The notes: generated by a model from the sequence alone, not told the origin. Numbered from the stretch's first letter, positions 1 to 12,414 are shown. The stretch is DNA of 64,000 nucleotides from an uncultured Acidobacteriia bacterium (GCA_903851195.1 CAINNJ010000046.1:161989-225988), one strand, 5' to 3'. Numbers and translations: made by a program.

Positions 1-247
1 CCAACTGGCTGGCGGCTTCATCCTCGACAGACTGCAATACTTTCGCCGCGAACTCGCGGCTGGAAGACACGGTAACGGCCGCCAGAACCGCGCTGTTGTG
101 CAGATCCTGATCGACGATCTCGGCGACCGCCACGTTGAATTTGTTGCGCAGCCGGTCCTTCAGACTCTTCACAACGTGCCGCTTCTCTTTCAGCGAATGG
201 GCGTGCTCGATGCGGATTTCCATCGTGAGCACGCCCACCGCCGCCAT
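1..247 (-). CDS. YlxP/DUF503 family protein (partial, C-terminus off the window)
   Basis: The minus-strand reading starts at an ATG at 247 and runs off the left edge with no stop, giving about 82 residues. It begins MAAVGVLTMEIRIEHAHSLK and continues with LKDRLRNKFNVAVAEI, the characteristic start of the DUF503/YlxP family, small proteins encoded next to infB and rbfA in many bacteria. It starts 9 bases after the infB stop, so it is the last visible gene of the rimP-nusA-infB operon. A role in ribosome or RNA metabolism is suggested only by this conserved neighbourhood. The next gene off the edge would be expected to be rbfA. Confidence 0.85.
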   Translation of the reverse strand, partial: MAAVGVLTMEIRIEHAHSLKEKRHVVKSLKDRLRNKFNVAVAEIVDQDLHNSAVLAAVTVSSSREFAAKVLQSVEDEAASQL

Positions 248-256
248 GACCGGATT

Positions 257-3718
<3,462 letters not shown>

Positions 3719-3808
3719 ATTCAAGCGATTAATTTACCTGCCTGCCCACCTGGCCGGACGGCCGGCGCAAGTCACCACTACCAACAACATTTGCAACAAA
3801 AACCGGAG

Positions 3809-5299
3809 TTAACGAGCCGATTCTTTAACGGAATCGATGCCCGTTTCGGTCACCGGCGCCGACTCCGCGCCAACCTCTGCCGATTCCAACATGGTATCAG
3901 AACCCGGATCCTCAACGTTTTCATTCAGGTCCGGCGTGCCGGCCGCTGCCTCGGCCGCGGGTTCCGCCGCCCCGCCGGAGGAATTTGCGTCGCCTCCACC
4001 ACGCGATTCCTCCGCAAACTCACCGGGGTTATCCGTATATTCCTGCCCGTAATAACCGTTGATCGCCTGCTGGATCCGGCCAACCGCCTCGTCATCGATA
4101 CCGGGGATCGACTCCAGCTGCTCCGGCGTCATGCCGCCGAGCCGTTCCACAGTCCCGATGTCGCCCTTCACCAGCGCGTCGACGGTCGCTTCGGCCAAAC
4201 CGTACTCGATGAGCGCCGATACCGGAGCGCCCGTGGACAACTGGTTGATGGCGTTCTGGACTTCCTGGCGCTTCTCTTCTTCGCTCTTTATGTCGATTTT
4301 CCAACCAAGCAATTTCGCGGCCAGCCGCACGTTCTGGCCCTTCTTGCCGATCGCGAGAGACAGCTGCGAATCGTCCACAATCACTTCCATGTGGTGTTCC
4401 AGCGGGTCCAGCACGGTCACGCGGCTGATTTTTGCCGGACTCAGCGCATGCGTCGCAAATTGTACCGGATCGTCGGAAAATTCGATGATATCGATCTTTT
4501 CCCCGCGCAGTTCGCGGATAATCGACTGCACCCGCATCCCCTTCATGCCGACGCAGGCGCCCACGCTGTCCACGTCCCGGTCGCGGCTGAAGACGGCGAT
4601 TTTCGTGCGCTCGCCGGCCTCGCGGGCGCATCCCTTGATCAGAACCGTGCCGTCGTAGATTTCCGGTACTTCCTGCTCGAAAAGCCGTTTGACCAGTTCG
4701 GAATCCGCCCGCGAGACCACCACGCCCGGACCTTTCGACGACTTGTCCACAATCCGGATCACACACCTTACGCGGTCGCCCACGCTGTAGCTTTCGAGGC
4801 GGGACTGCTCGCGTTTTGGCAGGCGCGCTTCGGTCTTGCCAAGATCCACCACCAGATCCAGACCTTCCACGCGTTTAATCGTCGTGTTGACCAGTTCGCC
4901 GACGCGGTCGGAATACTCGCGGTAAATCGTATCCCGCTCCGCTTCCCGAACCTTCTGGAAAATCACCTGTTTCGCGGTCTGCGCGGAGATCCGGCCCAGA
5001 GCGTCGGTCGGCTTCGGAATCCGGACCACGGAACCAACTTCGGCGCCCGGATCGACGCGGCGCGCTTCGGCGAGAGTCATCTCGAGCGCCGGATCGCTGA
5101 CCACCTCCGTAACCGTCTTCACGGCAAAGAGTTTAAGTCCGCCGGACTTCTCGTCGAACACGGCATCGTAGTTTTCGGTCGTGCGAAAGTGCTTGCGGGC
5201 CGCGATAAGCATCGCGTCCTTCACCGCGTCGAGAACGATTTGGGCGTCGATGCCCTTTTCTTTACTGAGAATTTCAATCGACTGAAAAATGCTGTCCAC
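3809..5299 (-). CDS. nusA: Transcription termination/antitermination protein NusA
   Basis: Cytoplasmic RNA polymerase-binding factor that modulates pausing, termination and antitermination. The 496 residues show an N-terminal RNAP-binding domain (FQSIEILSKEKGIDAQIVLD), an S1 domain around residues 130-200, two KH domains (GACVGMKGMRVQSIIREL and AIGKKGQNVRLAAKLLGW), a helix-hairpin-helix-like tail (ERLGGMTPEQLESIPGIDDE) and an acidic low-complexity end. The start is GTG at 5299, supported by a GAGG nine bases upstream and by family length. It sits between rimP and infB in the conserved order, 84 bases after rimP. Confidence 0.98.
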   Translation of the reverse strand: MDSIFQSIEILSKEKGIDAQIVLDAVKDAMLIAARKHFRTTENYDAVFDEKSGGLKLFAVKTVTEVVSDPALEMTLAEARRVDPGAEVGSVVRIPKPTDALGRISAQTAKQVIFQKVREAERDTIYREYSDRVGELVNTTIKRVEGLDLVVDLGKTEARLPKREQSRLESYSVGDRVRCVIRIVDKSSKGPGVVVSRADSELVKRLFEQEVPEIYDGTVLIKGCAREAGERTKIAVFSRDRDVDSVGACVGMKGMRVQSIIRELRGEKIDIIEFSDDPVQFATHALSPAKISRVTVLDPLEHHMEVIVDDSQLSLAIGKKGQNVRLAAKLLGWKIDIKSEEEKRQEVQNAINQLSTGAPVSALIEYGLAEATVDALVKGDIGTVERLGGMTPEQLESIPGIDDEAVGRIQQAINGYYGQEYTDNPGEFAEESRGGGDANSSGGAAEPAAEAAAGTPDLNENVEDPGSDTMLESAEVGAESAPVTETGIDSVKESAR

Positions 5300-5383
5300 G
5301 GAATTATGCCTCGATCCTGAAAGAGAACAATTGAAATAACAAGGGTCGTATCAGCCTGTCGTAAGGAACCGGAGGGGTCGGCG

Positions 5384-5971
5384 CTACCACTCAAACTTCA
5401 GGTTGGCCCGGCTCACCAGTTCAAAGGGGAACGTGACCTCCGCGCCGTCGGATAAGGTGACGGTCACGGTTTGATTTTGCGCGGCCGCGATCGCGCCGTC
5501 GAAAGTCTTCAGTTCCAACGACTTTGCCGGATTTCGGGAAGGTGTCTTTTGCGCCCGAACTCCCGGCGTCCGAACTCCCGGCGTCCCGGACCTGACTTCC
5601 GGAGTCTCCGATCCAACCGCCGCCAGTTCCCTGCCCGCGCCCACCGGTTCCCTGAGAACCACTTTCACCTTCTGTCCAACGAAGCGCTCCCAGTCCTGCC
5701 ACTTCTTCAGAGGGCGCTCCACGCCGGGGGAACTGACTTCCAGTTCATACGGACCGCTGATCGGGTCCACCGCGTCCAGTTCGTCGCCGGCTTCGCGGGT
5801 GATGAGTTCACAATCCGCGTGCGTGATGCCCCCCGGTTTATCGATCACGATACGCAACATCTGATGACGCCCGGAACCTTTCAGTTCGACATCGACGACT
5901 TCGAGACCCGCGGCTTCCGCCACGCGTTCGGTGATCTGCCGGATTTTCGAGAGCGCTTCATCCCGTTTCAT
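5384..5971 (-). CDS. rimP: Ribosome maturation factor RimP
   Basis: Assists 30S subunit maturation. The start MKRDEALSKIRQITERVAEA and the segments GLEVVDVELKG, LRIVIDKPGGITHADCELI and YELEVSSPGVERPLKK are typical RimP motifs. The ATG at 5971 is taken as the start; a TTG at 6001 directly behind the leader hairpin would add ten residues (MHVPDQTAAD). Between the two halves of the C-terminal SH3-like domain there is an insertion of about 35 residues rich in TPGVR-like repeats (around 5520-5620), whose DNA is locally duplicated. It is the first gene of the rimP-nusA-infB-ylxP operon. Confidence 0.95.
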   Translation of the reverse strand: MKRDEALSKIRQITERVAEAAGLEVVDVELKGSGRHQMLRIVIDKPGGITHADCELITREAGDELDAVDPISGPYELEVSSPGVERPLKKWQDWERFVGQKVKVVLREPVGAGRELAAVGSETPEVRSGTPGVRTPGVRAQKTPSRNPAKSLELKTFDGAIAAAQNQTVTVTLSDGAEVTFPFELVSRANLKFEW

Positions 5972-6002
5972 ATCTGCTGCCGTCTGATCGGGCACGTGCA
6001 AT

Positions 6003-6025
6003 AAAAAAGTGGGCTTGCGCCCACT
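6003..6025 (-). terminator. Leader hairpin with U-tract upstream of rimP
   Basis: On the minus strand AGTGGGC, a GCAA tetraloop and GCCCACT form a perfect 7-bp stem (6008-6025) followed at once by a run of Ts. It lies just before the possible TTG start of rimP and 32 bases before its ATG. It has the form of an intrinsic terminator placed in the leader, so it may work as an attenuator for the whole nus operon. Similar short GTGGGC/GCCCAC stems precede rimP in other bacteria, which I recall but cannot check here. Confidence 0.7.
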
Positions 6026-6051
6026 GCTTTGGTCCGTCCCTGTCCAAAGAC

Positions 6052-6080
6052 AGTATAACAGAATGAAAACTTATGTAACA
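6052..6080 (-). promoter_or_regulatory. Putative promoter of the rimP operon
   Basis: Minus-strand TATACT (6057-6052) forms a good -10. A weak TGTTAC (6080-6075) lies 17 bases upstream as -35. Transcription would start about 20 bases before the leader hairpin. Read from sequence only. Confidence 0.4.
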
Positions 6081-6515
6081 GAGGCGTTCACGCCCGCAGC
6101 CGGGTGAATCGGACGGAGCCGTCCCGCGAGGGAACGGGATCCACCGCTCGCTTCAGGAATCCGGCGTTTGGTTCCGCCTGTTCGTACTAAGCGCTCGTGC
6201 CGGCGAGTCCGGCAACTGCGGTTTCCGCGCCGGAGAAGCTCGCGAATCCGCGCCAAATGCGCTTTCAAACCGCAACCCTCATTTTTCCTCTAACATAACC
6301 AAAGAATACAGTTGTGATTGATAATCGGTGCGCTAGAATACTTATTTGAAATTTATAATTCAAGGTTGCGGTTTCCGGTATTTTCATTCGTTCCTTCGGG
6401 CCGGAGGCGTGTTTTGCTGACGTGCTGGTTTGCCGGCTTTTCCACAGGCGCTTCGCGCCCGCATCGCCGCGCTCCGGCGCAGTGAGTACGGAGACAGACG
6501 TTTTCACGTTGCCCC
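6081..6515. other. Intergenic region between rimP and the glycosyltransferase
   Basis: No convincing gene. The left part is GC-rich without coding character. The part 6280-6370 is clearly AT-rich, includes an imperfect TTGAA/TTCAA inverted repeat around 6346-6364, and probably carries the promoter for the rightward glycosyltransferase gene. Confidence 0.5.
6312..6339 (+). promoter_or_regulatory. Putative promoter for the glycosyltransferase gene
   Basis: TTGTGA (6312-6317), 16 bases, then TAGAAT (6334-6339) in the AT-rich island. A second -10-like TATAAT lies at 6354-6359 without a -35. The leader would be about 170 bases. Confidence 0.3.
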
Positions 6516-7664
6516 ATGCAAATTCTGTTTGTAGGCTATAACCTTTTTCCGGAATCGGGCGGCGTTTTCAATTCCGTCACCCGCTTTATCCGGGCTATGC
6601 AGATGTATGGGCACGATACCAAATGCATTTCTTTCACGGATTGCCTTGTCAGTTCTCCGCATTCGGATCCAAACTGGCTCAATCTGCCCGTGCCAGGATC
6701 CATGCTGGGTAAATCCTACGGCTACATCCGGCGCTCTGAACTGCAGCCGGGCGAAGAACTGATTCGGGAAGCGGACGTGGTGTTCGTCCACCTCCTGTAT
6801 CGCTACCACTGCATCTGGGCCGCGCGTGTCGCGCGGGACCAAGGTAAACCGGTGATTGTGGTTCCGCACGGCACGCTGGATCCCTGGGTTTTTACGTATC
6901 GCGGTCTGCGGAAGCGCGCCTGGCTGCATATGCACCGAAACCTGCTTTTTGGCGACGGCAACACGGTCCTGTTTGCCACCCAGGCGGAATCGCTCAAGGC
7001 GAAAGCCGTGGTGACGTCCGCGCGCGAACGCGTAATCTCCTGGTCGGCCGAGCGCCTTACCTGCGGCGGTAAGCCCGACAGACGCCCCGACGGCCAACGT
7101 AAACTCCTGATGGTGGGAAGGCTTCACCCCATGAAGCGCGTCATCGAAACCATCCAGGCACTCCGGCGCGTGGGCGGGTCCCACTGGACTCTGACCGTTG
7201 CCGGCCCTCCTACCACCGAGATTTCCCCCGACGACCTGCGGAAAGCCGCCGGACCTCTGTGGGACAGTCAGATCCGTTACGTGGGACATCTGGATCGTGA
7301 GCAGTTGTTTCCCCTCTATGCGGAATCCGACGCTCTGCTGCAGTTGTCGCACCGGGAAAACTTTGGCTACGCCGTGGCCGAGGCGATGTGTGAAGGTCTG
7401 CCGGTCGTCGTCTCGGAGGGCGTCGACATCAGTCCGATCGTGTCGAACTGGGATTGCGGTCTGGTTCGGGCAATCCGGTCCGACACCGACATCGACCGGA
7501 TCCTGGCGGATCTTCTGGCGCTGTCCACGGAGCGGCTGGGCGCCATGGGCCTCGCCGCCGCCGCCGCCGCGCGAAGCGAGTTCAGCTTCGAACGCTTCGC
7601 GGGGTCCGTCAACGATCTGGTCGTCAGCACCGTCCGGCAGCGCTCGTTAACCCTTGTAAGCTGA
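6516..7664 (+). CDS. Glycosyltransferase family 4 protein
   Basis: Retaining GT-B glycosyltransferase (GT4/GT1 Pfam type) of 382 residues, transferring a sugar from a nucleotide-sugar donor to an unknown acceptor. The N-terminus MQILFVGYNLFPESGGVFNS has the Gly-rich loop of the acceptor domain. The C-terminal donor domain shows KLLMVGRLHPMKRVIETI, then ADSDALLQLSHRENFGYAVA-like architecture with the family E-x7-E region around ENFGYAVAEAMCEGLPVVVS. It stands alone, convergent with the PLP enzyme 36 bases downstream. The substrate cannot be told; exopolysaccharide or cell-surface glycan work is a guess. Confidence 0.9.
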   Translation: MQILFVGYNLFPESGGVFNSVTRFIRAMQMYGHDTKCISFTDCLVSSPHSDPNWLNLPVPGSMLGKSYGYIRRSELQPGEELIREADVVFVHLLYRYHCIWAARVARDQGKPVIVVPHGTLDPWVFTYRGLRKRAWLHMHRNLLFGDGNTVLFATQAESLKAKAVVTSARERVISWSAERLTCGGKPDRRPDGQRKLLMVGRLHPMKRVIETIQALRRVGGSHWTLTVAGPPTTEISPDDLRKAAGPLWDSQIRYVGHLDREQLFPLYAESDALLQLSHRENFGYAVAEAMCEGLPVVVSEGVDISPIVSNWDCGLVRAIRSDTDIDRILADLLALSTERLGAMGLAAAAAARSEFSFERFAGSVNDLVVSTVRQRSLTLVS

Positions 7665-7700
7665 ACGGATTGCCGTCTGCAACCCGGCCCTTCCGCCGTT

Positions 7701-8585
7701 TCAGACCCCGCGAAACAGTTCGGTGCTGAAATAGCGCTCCATACGGTCCGGAAACACCGTGACCACGGCCGCATCCGGCCCCAACCGGCCGGCCACCGCA
7801 ACCGCGGCACAATAATTGAGTCCGGAACTCGGACCTACCGGAAAGCCGGCCGCGATAATCCGGCGAGTGGTCGCGAGGGCATCTTCGGCACGGACTTCCA
7901 CGGTTTCGAGCCCGGGCAGCGCGGTCTCATCGAAAAGGCCGGACACCCGATCCGCCACGCCCGGTATGCGCCCGCTGAAACTGCAGCACTCCGGGTCGGA
8001 CGTCAGGAAGTCCACCGGCCTTGCGAATACGGGTACGGAACCGGGGCAGCCCTCGAACAGCCCGACCAGCGTGCCGCCCGTCCCCACGCCGCTCACCACC
8101 GCCGCCACGTGCGGAACCACGGCCAGGATCTCCGGCGCGGTGCCGGTCCGGTGCGCTTCCACATTGAGCCGGTTGGAGAACTGCCGGGGCAGAAAGCCGC
8201 CAAGTTCCGCGCCCAGGCGTTCGGATTCCCGCAGCGCCCCGCCGATACCCAGAGCGCCCGCCGTCATCCGGATCTCCCCGCCAAACGCCCGGATCATCAG
8301 AGTGCGTTCATTGCTGACGCCATCCGGCATGACAGCCAGGAAACGATACCCGCGCTGCGCGCAGGCGAGCGCCATGGCGATGCTGGTGGACCCGCTGGAA
8401 GCCTCGATCACCAGATCGCCCGGATGCAGCATCCCGCGCCGTCCCGCGTCGTCCAGAATGTAGCGCGCCACGCGGTCCTTCGTGGAACCGCTGGGATTTA
8501 GGAACTCCAGCTTGCACCAGATGCCGGGGCCGGATTCGAGCGCTACCCGGACGGTCGGAGTGGTCGATACGGAGTAAGGTGTCAT
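7701..8585 (-). CDS. PLP-dependent cysteine synthase / cystathionine beta-synthase-family enzyme
   Basis: Fold-type II PLP enzyme of 294 residues. The N-terminus has CKLEFLNPSGSTKDRVARYI, where the Lys of STKDR is the Schiff-base lysine. EASSGSTSIAMALACAQRGY is the substrate-binding Ser/Thr-Gly loop, and VSGVGTGGTLVGL is the phosphate-binding Gly loop. PVGPSSGLN near the end matches the family's cofactor-ring-binding Ser region. The protein is slightly shorter than typical O-acetylserine sulfhydrylases (about 310). Stand-alone relatives make cysteine or diaminopropionate; no neighbour settles the substrate. Confidence 0.85.
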   Translation of the reverse strand: MTPYSVSTTPTVRVALESGPGIWCKLEFLNPSGSTKDRVARYILDDAGRRGMLHPGDLVIEASSGSTSIAMALACAQRGYRFLAVMPDGVSNERTLMIRAFGGEIRMTAGALGIGGALRESERLGAELGGFLPRQFSNRLNVEAHRTGTAPEILAVVPHVAAVVSGVGTGGTLVGLFEGCPGSVPVFARPVDFLTSDPECCSFSGRIPGVADRVSGLFDETALPGLETVEVRAEDALATTRRIIAAGFPVGPSSGLNYCAAVAVAGRLGPDAAVVTVFPDRMERYFSTELFRGV

Positions 8586-8622
8586 TGATCAGGTTAACCT
8601 GGATCATGCTAACCTGCCGAAC

Positions 8623-8994
8623 GTGGATCCCCGTACAGATACGTCGGCGAACTTGCACCAACCCGCGGGAACTTTCCTCGCCAGCGTCCGGGGCGGCGCC
8701 ATTCAGTTCCCCCCTCCCATTCAGCGTTATTGCAGCGCGAATGGCTGGACCTTATTCCACGTTGTGATGTTGGATGACGACCGTCTCGAAATCGTTCCGG
8801 TGTTACCGGGCGATGACGCCGACGTGATGAAGGAATATCATTCGAGTCTTTCTTCCGATGGCCGCCTGTGGATACCAGCGTCTCTCCGGGAAATGGTCTC
8901 GCTCCGGGAACAAAGCGTGATGATGCGGATGGAAGATCGTGCCATTCGCATCTACCTCCGAAAGGTATTTGATACGCTCGGCTTCCGACCCTGA
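8623..8994 (+). CDS. Small protein with a possible AbrB/MraZ-like C-terminal half
   Basis: 123 residues. The end, SSDGRLWIPASLREMVSLRE followed by QSVMMRMEDRAIRIY, resembles the DGRvxIPxxLRe pattern of SpoVT-AbrB/MraZ-type swapped-hairpin domains, so a DNA-binding or transition-state-regulator-like role is possible. The first half is not recognised. It is divergent from the PLP enzyme (37 bases apart) and ends before a strong hairpin. No SD is obvious. Confidence 0.6.
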   Translation: MDPRTDTSANLHQPAGTFLASVRGGAIQFPPPIQRYCSANGWTLFHVVMLDDDRLEIVPVLPGDDADVMKEYHSSLSSDGRLWIPASLREMVSLREQSVMMRMEDRAIRIYLRKVFDTLGFRP

Positions 8995-9024
8995 CGGATA
9001 ACACCCGATTACAAAAGAGAATTG

Positions 9025-9067
9025 CGGCGGGAATGCGCACGGTAACGAAGGGAGCGCATTCCCGCCG
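9025..9067. terminator. Perfect 14-bp stem hairpin between convergent genes
   Basis: CGGCGGGAATGCGC (9025-9038) is exactly complementary to 9054-9067 with a 15-base loop. It lies between the ends of a rightward gene (8994) and a leftward gene (9089), as expected of a bidirectional terminator. T-rich sequence follows only in the minus direction. Confidence 0.7.
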
Positions 9068-9088
9068 GTCATTCCGGTCAGCGGCGAC

Positions 9089-9289
9089 CTACTTTGCGGC
9101 GGGGGGATTGACGGCGGGAGAAGGCGTGGCCGCCGGTTTCGCCGTCGTGTCGGCGCCCTTCTTCACGTGTTTCTTCACGTGCTTTTTCGCCGGCGTCGCG
9201 CTCGCGCCGTCTTTGGCGGGTGCCGGGGTGGCCGCGGTCTGCGCGAAGGTCATGGCAACTGCTGCGAACATCAGAGTAATGGTTTTCAT
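9089..9289 (-). CDS. Small exported Ala/Lys/Pro-rich protein
   Basis: 66 residues starting MKTITLMFAAVAMTFAQTAA, a short Sec signal peptide. The rest is low complexity with KKHVKKHVKKG and Ala/Pro runs. A GAGGAT ten bases before the ATG supports translation. Such basic, disordered exported peptides are common in acidobacterial genomes; no function can be assigned. A strong hairpin follows the stop. Confidence 0.65.
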   Translation of the reverse strand: MKTITLMFAAVAMTFAQTAATPAPAKDGASATPAKKHVKKHVKKGADTTAKPAATPSPAVNPPAAK

Positions 9290-9582
9290 GGCGTTTTTTA
9301 TCCTCTTCAGAAGGCTTTCTTTCGGGAAGCTTGTTCGCTTCCGGCCTCTGTTGACTAAGACGCAACCAACTATTAACCCGCTGTGAACGCACCATTAAAT
9401 CGGATTCACGCCGGCATGTTTCACCGCGCGGCATAACTGTGCTCAACGGAATGGAACATAATGAACGTTGGTTAAATACACTGGAAATCGGACCACGCCT
9501 GTGGGATAGTGAGTCCAGTGATCTGCGCCGGATCACAGCTAACTCCAGGCAGAGGAGAGACCTCAAACTTCAAGGAGCTCCC

Positions 9583-9948
9583 ATGGCGAAAATCGCTTTA
9601 ATCGGACTTGACCCCGCCGCCGCCACGCAAATCGCGCGCGCTCTGGACGGGGGATTTCACCAGATCGAACAAAAACCCGTGACCGCGCGCGTCGGCGAAC
9701 TCAGCGACTGCGACGTGGTTTTTGCAAACGGGGAGGGCAAGAAGTACCTCCCGCTCCTCCGCGGCATTCGCGCGGAGCGTCCCGGGCTTCCGTTTGTCGT
9801 CGTTACGCGGATTCCCGAAACCTCGGACTGGCTGGACGCGCTGGAAGCCGGCGCCACCGACTACTGTTCCGCCCCGTTCGAGCCTCGCCAGATGAACTGG
9901 CTGATGCAGTCCGCGCTTTCCGCCAGACCCCGCATGGCAGCTGCGTAA
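9583..9948 (+). CDS. Single-domain degenerate response-regulator receiver (pseudo-receiver)
   Basis: 121 residues with receiver-like alternation: MAKIALIGLDPAAATQIARA, CDVVFANGEG, FVVVTRIP, ALEAGATDYCSAPF. At the usual phospho-acceptor site (xxLLD) it has VVFANG, so Asn replaces Asp. The conserved Lys of the KPF motif is also replaced (SAPF). It is therefore probably not phosphorylated conventionally. The start at 9583 is chosen because of an AAGGAG six bases upstream; an upstream in-frame ATG-like start at 9439 has no such support. No kinase is adjacent. Confidence 0.75.
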   Translation: MAKIALIGLDPAAATQIARALDGGFHQIEQKPVTARVGELSDCDVVFANGEGKKYLPLLRGIRAERPGLPFVVVTRIPETSDWLDALEAGATDYCSAPFEPRQMNWLMQSALSARPRMAAA

Positions 9949-10029
9949 CCGCAAGCCTGTCCTGTTTCCGGTTGCGCAGCTTTTCTGCTCTCTTAACGTC
10001 GGCCAGGAGGTAGCTATAATCTCCTCTAC

Positions 10030-12414
10030 ATGCAAACGTCTTCCCGCTTCGGAAAAGCCAGGCTCGCGAGCCTGGCTTTTGTGTACTTTGCGACCTTCTG
10101 CATCCCGTTGCAGGCAGCGGGAACCGTCACGCCGCCCGAGGTTTTCTTCGGACATAAAATCGGCGCGGACCGCGAACTACTCGACTGGGACAAGGTCGTC
10201 GCGTATTTTCGGTTGCTCGCCAAATCGAGCGACAAGATTCGCGTCGCCGAGTACGGGCGCACGGCGGAGAACCGCCCCCTGATCGTCGCCACCATCGCGG
10301 CGCCGGAGACGCTGCGCAATCTGGACCGTTACCGCGACATCCAGCGCCGCCTGGCCGACCCGCGGCTCACCACGCCCGTGCAGGCCGAACCCCTCTTCAG
10401 GGAAGGCAAAAACATCGTTCTGATGACGTGCTCCATCCACGCGACGGAAGTGGCGTCCACTCACAGCGCGGTCGAGTTCGCCTACCGGCTGGTGACGGAA
10501 AACAATCCGAAATTCGACGCGATTCTGCGCAACGACATCCTGCTGCTCGCCCCTTCCATCAATCCTGACGGTGTGGACATCGTGACCAGCTGGTATCGCA
10601 AAACGCTCGGCACCAAATGGGAAGGCACCAGCCCGCCGGAGCTTTACCAAAAGTACGTTGGCCACGATAACAACCGGGACTGGTACATCTTCTCGCAGCC
10701 GGAAACGCGCGCCACCATCTCGCAACTGCACAATGTGTGGCATCCGGAAATCGTTTACGACGTGCACCAGCAGGGCGCCGGCGGCTCGCGTATCTTCATT
10801 CCGCCGTGGCTCGATCCGATCGAGCCGAATATCGATCCCATCCTTTCCCAGGAAATGAACATGATGGGGACGTCGATCGCGAGCGATCTGACCACGGCCG
10901 GAAAGGACGGCATCGCGATCCATGCGGCTTATGATTTCTGGACGCCCTCCCGTCATTACCAGGCGTTTCACGCCGGCATCCGGATCCTGACCGAATCGGC
11001 CAGCGCCCGTCTGGCCACGCCCATTACCATCAAACCGGAAAATATCGACACCACTGCCCTCGGCTATGACCCGCGTCAGCGCAGCTGGAACTACCTGGAA
11101 CCCTGGAAGGGCGGAACCTGGCGGATTCGGGACATCATCGATTACCAGGAGATCGCCTATGAATCCCTGCTCTACAATGCGGCCATTCATCGCGAAGACA
11201 TGCTCCGCGCCTTCTATAAAGTGGGACAGCATCAGGTGGCCAGAAACGCTCCCTGGGGCGCGGTGATTCCGAAGAATCAGCGTGACCCCGGCGCAACGCG
11301 CAAAATGCTGGAAACCCTCGCGTTCGGACAGGTGGAGATCAGTCAGGCGGCCAACGGCGACTATGTGATCCCGTTTCAGCAGCCGTACTCTGGCTACGCG
11401 AAGGCGCTCCTCGAACGACAGCAGTATCCCCTCGATCTTCTCTATCCGGGCGGGCCTCCGAAACGGCCTTACGATGTGACCGCGCACACGCTGCCCCTGC
11501 TTTTCGGCGTGGAGTCCCGGTTCGTAACCGAACCCGTCGCCGGGCCGTTGACGAAAGCGAACTACAGTACGCCGCCTCCCGCGCAGACCTACAAAGCCTC
11601 CGATACCGACGCCTGGAAAGCCGCTAACGCGCGCTGGGCGCGAGGCCAATCGGTGTGGCGCAATGAGGCGGGCGATTTCGCTCTCGCCAGCGGAGGCGCC
11701 AATTGGCATGAGCTGAAAGCCCCGCGCATCGGTCTCTACAAGAGTTGGAACGCGAACATGGACGAAGGCTGGACTCGCTGGCTGCTGGAGCAATTCGGCT
11801 TCTCCTATACCTCACTCCGCAACGCCGATATCCAGGCGGGCGGTTTGAAAGCGAAGTTCGACACCATCGTCTTTGCGGATGAACTGCCCCGTGCCATGGA
11901 GAGCGGCCACGCCGCCGGCTCCATGCCGCCCGAGTATACCGGCGGCCTGGGCGATAACGGAGCGGCGGCTCTGAAGGATTTCGCTGCGGCCGGAGGCACC
12001 CTGGTCTTCCTCAACCGCGCGTCGGGATATGCGATCGATCACCTCGGCGTCCAGGCGAAGAATGTTCTGGCCGGCGTGGCAGCGAAGGATTTCTACTGCC
12101 CCGGTTCGCTGCTCAATGTCCGGCTCGATCCCGCCAGTCCGCTCACCCGCGGGCTCCCGGCCGACGTCGCCATATGGGATGAAGCGAGCCCTGCCTGGGA
12201 AGCCACCACGGGTTCGGTCGCCACGTTCACCGACAGGAATGTGCTCGCCTCCGGCTGGCTGCTCGGTGAGAGCCGCATCGCGGGCAAGAGTGCCCTGGTG
12301 GATGCGAAATCCGGCAGCGGCCACATCATCCTGTTTGGCATGCGCCCGCAGTATCGCGCGCAGAGTTACCTGACCTTCAAACTGTTCTTCAATGCGCTGG
12401 TGAGCAATTTATGA
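10030..12414 (+). CDS. Secreted M14-family zinc carboxypeptidase-like protein
   Basis: 794 residues with an N-terminal signal peptide (LASLAFVYFATFCIPLQAAG). The peptidase domain carries the zinc motif HATE (in MTCSIHATEVAS), the third ligand His in IVYDVHQQGAGG, and NPDG plus NNRDWY, typical of M14 enzymes of the acidobacterial/bacteroidetal secreted group. A C-terminal region of about 300 residues looks like a class-I glutamine-amidotransferase-like fold (GGTLVFLNRASG), seen in long M14 proteins. Its stop overlaps the next ATG (ATGA), so it is co-translated with the nucleoside hydrolase. Probably peptide degradation outside the cytoplasm. Confidence 0.85.
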   Translation: MQTSSRFGKARLASLAFVYFATFCIPLQAAGTVTPPEVFFGHKIGADRELLDWDKVVAYFRLLAKSSDKIRVAEYGRTAENRPLIVATIAAPETLRNLDRYRDIQRRLADPRLTTPVQAEPLFREGKNIVLMTCSIHATEVASTHSAVEFAYRLVTENNPKFDAILRNDILLLAPSINPDGVDIVTSWYRKTLGTKWEGTSPPELYQKYVGHDNNRDWYIFSQPETRATISQLHNVWHPEIVYDVHQQGAGGSRIFIPPWLDPIEPNIDPILSQEMNMMGTSIASDLTTAGKDGIAIHAAYDFWTPSRHYQAFHAGIRILTESASARLATPITIKPENIDTTALGYDPRQRSWNYLEPWKGGTWRIRDIIDYQEIAYESLLYNAAIHREDMLRAFYKVGQHQVARNAPWGAVIPKNQRDPGATRKMLETLAFGQVEISQAANGDYVIPFQQPYSGYAKALLERQQYPLDLLYPGGPPKRPYDVTAHTLPLLFGVESRFVTEPVAGPLTKANYSTPPPAQTYKASDTDAWKAANARWARGQSVWRNEAGDFALASGGANWHELKAPRIGLYKSWNANMDEGWTRWLLEQFGFSYTSLRNADIQAGGLKAKFDTIVFADELPRAMESGHAAGSMPPEYTGGLGDNGAAALKDFAAAGGTLVFLNRASGYAIDHLGVQAKNVLAGVAAKDFYCPGSLLNVRLDPASPLTRGLPADVAIWDEASPAWEATTGSVATFTDRNVLASGWLLGESRIAGKSALVDAKSGSGHIILFGMRPQYRAQSYLTFKLFFNALVSNL

